8,560 nt of DNA, taken from contig QHVR01000235.1 in assembly GCA_003223595.1 (NCBI GenBank), positions 1 through 8,560 of the forward strand, given 5' to 3'. Shown here piece by piece: positions 1 through 4,991 of the stretch; the first letter of the stretch is position 1; each line of letters begins with the position of its first letter. Under the pieces are notes generated by a model that was given only the letters and a program-made list of their open reading frames with translations, was not told where the DNA came from and ran no database searches. A program made the translations under genes and the position numbers. This DNA comes from Acidobacteriota bacterium. GTDB lineage: Bacteria > Acidobacteriota > Terriglobia > Terriglobales > Acidobacteriaceae.

Positions 1-1175
1 TCGACGTCACCGATGAGGACGTGGTTGTCGATCGGCGGGCGCTGGCCGAAGAGGAAGAGCGCGCGACGAAGGATCGCCTTTACGGGCAGATCAAAGAAGG
101 TGACACGATCAGCGCAACGGTGCGCAGCCTGACGGATTATGGCGCGTTCGTCGACGTGGGAGGAGTGGATGCGCTCCTGCACGTGGGCGACATCGCGTGG
201 GGACGCATCAACAAACCGGCAGATGTGCTCTCGGTCGGGCAGCAGGTGGAAGTGAAAGTCCTGAAGCTGGCGAACGAGGGTGAGAAGAAAAGAATTTCAG
301 TGGGCATGAAGCAGCTGCAGGCGCACCCTTGGGATTCAATCGCGGAAAAATATAAAGCTGGAGAGCGCGTCCGGGGAACGGTTACGCGGCTCGCCGACTT
401 CGGAGCCTTCGTCGAACTGGAGCCGGGCATCGAAGGGCTGATTCACATTTCCGAGATGTCGTGGTCGAAGGGCAAAATCCGCAAGGCCAGCGATGTCGTG
501 AAAGAAGGAGAAACAGTCGAAGTTGTCATACTCGGAGTCGATGCAGCCCAACGAAGGCTTTCCTTGGGACTAAAGCAGGCCTTGGGAGACCCCTGGGTCG
601 ACGTACCGCAGCGCTTCCCCATCGGATCGACGGTAGAAGGACCAGTAACGAGCCTGACAAAATTTGGCGCCTTCGTGCAGCTGTCCGAAGGTGTTGAGGG
701 AATGATCCACGTGAGCGAGATCAGTCCCGAGAAGCGCATCCAACATCCGGCGGATGTCCTGCGCGTGGGGCAAGTGGTCAACACTCTGGTGATCGGACTG
801 GAACCGGAAAAGCGCCAGATGAAACTAAGCCTGAAGCAGCTTGTGCCCACGGGCTTGGATGAATACATCGCCGAGCATAAGGAAGGTGATCTGGTTACCG
901 GACGCCTGATGGAAGAATCCGGAGGACAGGGGCGAGTGGAACTAGGTCAGGGGATTTACGCGGCGTGCAACATGAAAGCCGCGGCTGCCGCCGCCCCCGA
1001 ACCAGCAAAGCCGGCAAAGGGAGATCTTTCATCACTCAGCGCCATGCTGCAGACGCGCTGGAAAACAGGACCTGCGGCCGCGAAAGCTGAGCCACCCCGC
1101 GCCGGCCAGATTCGCAGTTTCCGCATCACACACCTCGATCAAGCCGCAAAGAAGATCGTGGTGGAACTGACATAA
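1..1175 (+). CDS. rpsA: 30S ribosomal protein S1, 3' part (5' end outside window)
   Basis: S1 binds mRNA on the 30S subunit and helps place it for initiation. The reading frame is open from base 3 to the TAA at 1173-1175. The GTG at 21 is not the true start, because the residues before and after it (VVVDRRALAEEE) match the end of S1 domain 2. Three well-kept S1 (OB-fold) repeats follow, at about 99-317, 358-580 and 622-840. Each has the YGAFV/FGAFV strand, the HVxDI or HxSE turn, and the closing KRISVGMKQL-like strand. These correspond to domains 3-5. A last, degenerate repeat starts near 883 (EGDLVTG) and seems to finish only at 1101-1172 (AGQIRSFRITHL...VVELT). Between the two halves lies an Ala/Pro-rich segment with a short conserved-looking piece (SSLSAMLQTRWK). 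No clear terminator follows. Family assignment is very secure. Confidence 0.96.
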   Translation, partial: DVTDEDVVVDRRALAEEEERATKDRLYGQIKEGDTISATVRSLTDYGAFVDVGGVDALLHVGDIAWGRINKPADVLSVGQQVEVKVLKLANEGEKKRISVGMKQLQAHPWDSIAEKYKAGERVRGTVTRLADFGAFVELEPGIEGLIHISEMSWSKGKIRKASDVVKEGETVEVVILGVDAAQRRLSLGLKQALGDPWVDVPQRFPIGSTVEGPVTSLTKFGAFVQLSEGVEGMIHVSEISPEKRIQHPADVLRVGQVVNTLVIGLEPEKRQMKLSLKQLVPTGLDEYIAEHKEGDLVTGRLMEESGGQGRVELGQGIYAACNMKAAAAAAPEPAKPAKGDLSSLSAMLQTRWKTGPAAAKAEPPRAGQIRSFRITHLDQAAKKIVVELT

Positions 1176-1360
1176 CAAAACCACCTGTCCATTCACGGGC
1201 ACGATAGTCCATCATCGGACGGACACGGTCGCCGGAATAGACCGCCTTTCCCGCTACTGCTTCATTCTCAATCGACAGCGCGATCCCAGTTTGGCCCAGC
1301 AGTTGCGAGTGGCAGCATGCCTTAGACTCTGTCCCGGCCCCGTACAAGCTTCGAAACCTC

Positions 1361-1365
1361 GGAGG
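1361..1365 (+). promoter_or_regulatory. Ribosome binding site of the broken permease gene
   Basis: GGAGG lies 7 nt before the ATG at 1373-1375. It fixes the original start of the permease gene, even though the long open frame over this region is a different one. The signal is intact, so the lesions in the gene are probably recent. Confidence 0.75.
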
Positions 1366-1372
1366 ACAACGG

Positions 1373-3763
1373 ATGGGAACCATCGTTCAAGACCTGCGAT
1401 ACGGGCTCCGGCAGCTGCTGAAAAGCCCCGGCTTTACCAGCATCGCCAGACCATGTTCAGTCTTGTCAGCGGCATTCTGCTGCGGCGTCCGCCAGGATTT
1501 GAACCTGATCGAATTGCGGTAGTCACCTCCACCGATCCAGCTCCTGCATTCCAGGCCGACGCGAGCCAGGTCTCAGTGCCGAACTTTCTAGCCTGGCGCG
1601 AGTCGAATCATGTCTTTTCAGAGATGGCCGCAGGCGATGTTTACCGCACGGCTAGTTTGACCTCGCAACGCGAGTCACAGGCAATCCGCGCTGCGGCGGT
1701 ATCCGCGAACTTCTTTAATGTGCTAGGGGTGACCGCGGAACGGGGACGCACGTTCAGCGCGGGGGAGGATCAACCCGGGAAAGACCATGTGGTGCTGCTG
1801 AGTCACCAGCTCTGGGAAGACAGCTTCGCTTCCGACGATTCGATCGTGGGGCGCACGATTCGGATCAATCGCGAAAACTATACGGTCGTAGGCATTATGC
1901 CTAGTGGCTTTCGTCTTCTGGGATACGGCTCAAAATTGTGGTTGCCCCTGGTCTTTGGTCCGGCGGACCAGGGTCCTGCCGCTCACCGCGATCGATCGTT
2001 GTACTTGTTCGGGCGCATGAAACCCGGCGTGACAGTCGAAGAAGCCAGAGCCGAGTTCGCCACTCTGGCGCAACGAGCACAACAGGGGTTTCCTGAGGCA
2101 GAAAAAGGCTGGGGAGCCACCGCACGAACCCTGCCCGATTTCCTGATTTACACTTTCGGCATTCGCAGTGGCTTGGCCGTGATCATGACCACGGTTGGCT
2201 TTGTGCTGCTGATCGCCTGCGCCAATGTTTCCGGATTGTTGCTTTCACGCGCGACTGCCCGACGCAAAGAACTGGCGATTCGCGCTTCGATGGGCGCAGG
2301 TCGGCTGCGAATCATCCGGCAATTGCTGACCGAGGGCCTGGTCATCGCGTTGCTCGGAGGAGGTGCGGGGGTCGCGATTTCGTACTGGGGCATCCACTTC
2401 GTCCGCTACAGCGTGAGTAGCAACGAATCCATGGCGGATCTTGAGTTGCACCTAGACACCAACGTTCTGCTCTTTTCCCTGGCGGTGTCGATGCTGTGCG
2501 CTGTGCTTTGCAGCCTGGCGCCGGCGCTCCGTGCTTCCCGCGCTGATGTGGCAACGAGTTTGAAGGATGAAGGCCGTACCGCTTCTTCTGGACAATCCCA
2601 GGCTCGCCTGCGTACGGTGATGGTCACCGGAGAGATTGCGGCGGCGCTGTGTCTTCTCATCGGGACCGGTCTGCTCTTCGTCGGAATTTTCCGCATCGAA
2701 CACCAGAACCTGGGCTTCCAGGCCGACCATCTCCTCACTGCAGGAATCACCCTGGACGACGCACGCTACAAAGAAGCTGACCACCGTATTGAATTCGTTC
2801 GTGCTCTGGTTTCGAAGTTGCGTCAGATTCCAGGGAGCGTCCGACTTGCCGGCCGCGGGTGCTGGCAGAGTGACACTTCATATTGAGGGTCAGCCCGATC
2901 CCGCGCGCAACGAGAGTCTCTCGGCATTTGACTTTGTCGTGAGTTCGGAATATTTCCACGCCGCGCGCATCGAGTTGCTGCGCGGACGAACGTTTACCGA
3001 CAGTGATAGTGCCAGCGCTCCGGCCGTGATTGTCGTAAACCAAAAGTTTGCAGAACGTTTTCTGAACGGCGGGGAAGCTTTGGGCAGGCGGGTTCGACTG
3101 GAAGTGAATGGAGGCGCGGGTGATTGGAGGCAGATCGTTGGGGTGGTTGGCAACGTGAAACCTTTTTCGCAGGTTACGCAGGATTCTCCTCAGGTGTACG
3201 AGCCTTTTCTGCAAAGACCGGTGCCTGGTTTCTCGGTGTTGGTGCGGACCACGATCGCACCCGGCGGTCTGGCATCCGCATTGCGCGGCGCAGTAACACA
3301 GATCGATAACGAATTGCCGCTTTCTAATCTGATGAGCATGTCAGCCGTTCTGGATCGCCAGAATGCCGGGGATACATTCTTCTCCAGGGTATTGGCTTCT
3401 TTCGCGATGATGGCCCTGTTGCTGGCAGCCATTGGCATTTATGGGCTGATGGCATTTACGGTGGCCCAGCGCTCGCATGAGATTGGCATCCGCATGGCTG
3501 TGGGAGCGAAGAACCGGGACATTTTGCGGATGATCATGCGGCAAGGATTGAAAATGGCTGCGATTGGCGGCGCGATTGGGCTGGCGCTGGCCATGCCGCT
3601 GCCCCGATTGTTCAGCGCGCTCTTCTTTGACCTTCACGTCAATGAGCCGCGACTGTATTTCATTGTGCCGGCCGTAATACTGCTGGTCACGGCTTTCGCA
3701 ACCTATATTCCCGCACTGCGCGCAACTCGCGTCGATCCGATGTACGCCCTCCGACAGGAGTAG
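1373..3763 (+). pseudogene. ADOP-type (duplicated FtsX/MacB-like) ABC permease, disrupted by two frameshifting deletions
   Basis: ADOP proteins are about 800-residue permeases with two copies of a MacB periplasmic core plus FtsX membrane unit and no adjacent ATPase gene. The ATG at 1373 opens a typical N-terminus (MGTIVQDLRYGLRQLLKSPG) up to about 1447. The expected VLTLALGIGANT-like helix is then missing and the coding frame jumps. The original frame stops at TAG 1520-1522 after 49 codons. The second frame continues from ATG 1453 (MFSLVSGILLRR) through core 1 and the FtsX helices near 2170-2240, 2338-2403 and 2464-2529 (RRKELAIRASMGAGR motif at about 2260-2310). The second half begins near 2620 with a new helix. 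At about 2833-2837 the frame shifts back (IPG | ASDLP), with about six residues missing. Core 2 follows, then helices near 3389-3462, 3546-3630 and 3652-3717 (HEIGIRMAVGAK motif), ending ALRQE at 3763. The second-half frame equals the start frame. Translation of a full protein looks impossible; a product from an internal start is possible but unsupported. Substrate unknown. Confidence 0.88.
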
Positions 3764-3776
3764 ATTCAAGGTCAAC

Positions 3777-3836
3777 GAGGCGTGCACATTCATAGAAGGC
3801 ATTCGGAATAGGGTGCCGCGTGCCGGAACACGCCTC
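3777..3836. repeat. Inverted repeat downstream of the permease pseudogene
   Basis: GAGGCGTG at 3777-3784 is the exact reverse complement of CACGCCTC at 3829-3836. A shorter hairpin, GCGTG 3818-3822 with CACGC 3829-3833 and a 6-nt loop, would compete for the same right arm. No run of T follows, so this is not a standard intrinsic terminator. It may still shape the 3' end of the permease transcript, or be chance. Confidence 0.35.
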
Positions 3837-3859
3837 CAGATCTCATGCTCACGTTGAGA

Positions 3860-3888
3860 TTGGCAGGCGCGCGCCGGTGCTGTAAAAT
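3860..3888 (+). promoter_or_regulatory. Sigma-70-type promoter of the tRNA-Gly/tRNA-Cys unit
   Basis: A -35 box TTGGCA (3860-3865, 5 of 6 consensus bases) and a -10 box TAAAAT (3883-3888, 5 of 6) are separated by the ideal 17 bp. The expected transcript start, about 3895, is only a few bases before the mature tRNA-Gly at 3900. The first ten bases of the spacer form a perfect GC palindrome (GGCGCGCGCC, 3866-3875). Position relative to the tRNA makes this the best-supported promoter in the window. Confidence 0.8.
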
Positions 3889-3899
3889 CAAAACGTCGA

Positions 3900-3974
3900 G
3901 CGGGAGTAACTCAGTGGTAGAGTGCGACCTTGCCAAGGTCGAAGTCGCGGGTTCGACTCCCGTCTCCCGCTCCA
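3900..3974 (+). tRNA. tRNA-Gly (anticodon GCC)
   Basis: A full 75-nt cloverleaf with encoded CCA. The acceptor stem GCGGGAG pairs with CTCCCGC, the D stem is ACTC/GAGT, and the anticodon stem is CGACC/GGTCG. The loop TTGCCAA (3930-3936) has anticodon GCC at 3932-3934. The T arm is GCGGG-TTCGACT-CCCGT, with one G-U pair, followed by discriminator T and CCA at 3972-3974. It reads GGC and GGT glycine codons. It is first in a two-gene tRNA unit under the promoter at 3860. Confidence 0.97.
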
Positions 3975-4036
3975 GATTTTGTCGCCAAGTTGCTCGTGCT
4001 CCGCGATTTTTTCGGAACGCTGGTGAATTGAGCAGG

Positions 4037-4111
4037 GGCGCGGTACCCAAGTGGTAAGGGAGAGGTCTGCAAAACCTTTATGCGTCGGTTCGATTCCGAC
4101 CCGCGCCTCCA
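4037..4111 (+). tRNA. tRNA-Cys (anticodon GCA)
   Basis: A 75-nt cloverleaf with encoded CCA. The acceptor stem is GGCGCGG/CCGCGCC, with a short D stem CCC/GGG. The anticodon stem GAGGT/ACCTT has a G-U closing pair, with loop CTGCAAA (4067-4073) and anticodon GCA at 4069-4071. The T arm is GTCGG-TTCGATT-CCGAC, followed by discriminator T and CCA at 4109-4111. It lies 62 bp after tRNA-Gly with no promoter in between, so the two are probably cotranscribed. A Gly-Cys order is also known from the E. coli glyW-cysT-leuZ operon; no Leu tRNA follows here. Confidence 0.97.
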
Positions 4112-4156
4112 AGTTTATCCCCGCCGAAGCGAATCAGTTAACGGTCTTCGCGTCGT

Positions 4157-4172
4157 TTAGTCGCCCGACTAA
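4157..4172. repeat. Perfect inverted repeat between the tRNA unit and the converging exported-protein gene
   Basis: TTAGTCG (4157-4163) and CGACTAA (4166-4172) form a 7-bp dyad around a 2-nt centre. It sits in the 99-bp gap between two converging transcription units, where a terminator for both strands would be expected. No T run follows on either strand, so an intrinsic terminator is not demonstrated. Confidence 0.4.
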
Positions 4173-4210
4173 GGGATGGGCGCGCTGACGGTTCTGCTGT
4201 GGAGCGCGGC

Positions 4211-4648
4211 CTATTTCGTCCGCTTTAGCTTCCACGGGTTGCTTTCGACGGGCGTTCCCAGAAACTTGAGCGTCGCTTGGTCGTCGCTAACTACGGACAA
4301 TTCAAACCCCGTCTGTCCCGCTCCTTTGAACGCCAGGGCTCTGTCTCGTAACTGGGCATCGTGAATCTTCATGGCGTGCTCCTTGGTGGGAGGATCCATA
4401 ACGGTCACACACTGGCCGTTAGCGCCATTCATGTTGGCGATGCTCACAGTACCGGCCATTTCGTTTCCGCTCTGGATAAGCTTCAGAACAACGAACTCCG
4501 CTCCGTCGGCACAGGTTCCTTTCCAGGTGCCGACGAACGGCTTCAGAGATCCTGTGCTGTCGGACTGCGCCACTTGCAATGGTGGGAGAAGAAAGGCAGT
4601 GACGCCCAGCAACAGCGAGAGCTTTGTTGGAAGAAGTATTCTAGTCAT
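4211..4648 (-). CDS. Small exported protein of unknown function
   Basis: The 145-residue protein starts at ATG 4646-4648. The N-terminus is a typical Sec signal peptide: positively charged MTRILLPTK, a hydrophobic run to about residue 22, and likely cleavage near residues 25-30. The mature part of about 115 residues begins with FVGTWKGTCADG, reminiscent of the GxW start of small beta-barrel (lipocalin-like) proteins. It is rich in alternating strand-like stretches (EFVVLKLIQSG, MAGTVSIANMNG, LAFKGAGQTGFELSVV). Two cysteines, C46 and C80, could form a disulfide outside the cytoplasm. I recognise no named family. Only a weak AGGTG precedes the start. A 5-bp palindrome surrounds the start codon. 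The gene is divergent from the DUF4242 gene and converges on the tRNAs. The barrel idea is inference only. Confidence 0.82.
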   Translation of the reverse strand: MTRILLPTKLSLLLGVTAFLLPPLQVAQSDSTGSLKPFVGTWKGTCADGAEFVVLKLIQSGNEMAGTVSIANMNGANGQCVTVMDPPTKEHAMKIHDAQLRDRALAFKGAGQTGFELSVVSDDQATLKFLGTPVESNPWKLKRTK

Positions 4649-4653
4649 ACTAG
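4641..4653. repeat. Palindrome centred on the start codon of the exported-protein gene
   Basis: CTAGT (4641-4645) and ACTAG (4649-4653) flank the three bases of the ATG (read on the minus strand) exactly. In RNA this would put the start codon in a 3-nt loop; in DNA it is a 13-bp dyad containing two copies of the rare tetramer CTAG. It could be an operator or chance. Confidence 0.35.
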
Positions 4654-4714
4654 GTTCGACACCTGGGCTGTATTCTTTGTTCCCCGTTCACCTCGTGGTA
4701 AACTTCTCAAAATC

Positions 4715-4987
4715 ATGCCGCAGTTTGTCATCGAACGTGAAATCAAAGGAGCCGGATCGCTATCGGACGCACAGCTGCGCGAAGTGTCTTTGCGCTCTCT
4801 GGAAGTTCTCGAAGGAATGGGTCCACAGATCCAGTGGCTTCACAGTTACGTGACCGAGGATAAGGTGTATTGCGTGTACCTGGCGCCCGACGAGGGCAGC
4901 ATACGGGAACACGCTCGCCGGGTGGGAATTCCGGCCGATCGCGTTTCGGCGGTGCGCCGATTGCTTGATCCGGTCAACGTGAGATAG
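4715..4987 (+). CDS. DUF4242 family protein (SCO4226-like, possible metal binder)
   Basis: This is a 90-residue cytoplasmic protein with no signal peptide. The sequence follows the DUF4242 pattern over its whole length: an opening MPQFVIEREIKGAG, a helix with SDAQLREVS, the central GPQIQWLHSYVTEDKVYCVY block (residues 36-55), then APDEGSIREHARRVGIPADRV and a closing LLDP. The Streptomyces member SCO4226 is reported to bind nickel. Possible ligands here are H43, C53 and H66, but which residues bind metal is not shown by this sequence. I chose the ATG at 4715 because family similarity begins exactly there, although the frame stays open upstream to 4361. No good Shine-Dalgarno precedes it. A weak TAAACT (4699-4704) would place the transcript start only a few bases before the ATG, so a leaderless message is possible. 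The stop lies 4 bp from the stop of the converging regulator. Confidence 0.88.
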   Translation: MPQFVIEREIKGAGSLSDAQLREVSLRSLEVLEGMGPQIQWLHSYVTEDKVYCVYLAPDEGSIREHARRVGIPADRVSAVRRLLDPVNVR

Positions 4988-4991
4988 TCCA

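Noticed and set aside
1291..1452. An open frame from a TTG at 1291 leading into the permease
   Set aside because: Its first 54 residues do not resemble any permease. The true N-terminus is encoded in a different frame from ATG 1373, with a proper ribosome binding site.
1373..2900. Programmed ribosomal frameshifting to make a full permease
   Set aside because: Residues expected from the family are missing at both junctions, no slippery sequence is visible, and the original frame is lost about 1.4 kb before it returns. Deletion explains it better.
2747..3802. Long minus-strand open frames opposite the permease
   Set aside because: They are antisense shadows in GC-rich coding sequence, with no recognisable domains and no ribosome binding site. 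The plus strand encodes clear FtsX/MacB domains.
3888..4112. Minus-strand open frame over the tRNAs (contains WSGRRESNPRLRPW)
   Set aside because: This is the well-known spurious protein made by translating the complement of tRNA genes. The cloverleaves explain the sequence.
3900..4210. tRNA-associated integration site or genomic island border
   Set aside because: No second copy of a tRNA 3' end, no integrase and no direct repeat of the tRNA ends is visible in the window.
4112..4210. Intrinsic terminator after tRNA-Cys
   Set aside because: The inverted repeats at 4157-4172 and CGAAG/CTTCG (4125-4150) lack a following T run, so I list the former only as an inverted repeat.
4361..4714. Upstream extension of the DUF4242 frame
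   Set aside because: It overlaps the minus-strand exported-protein gene and its signal peptide. Family similarity begins exactly at the ATG 4715.
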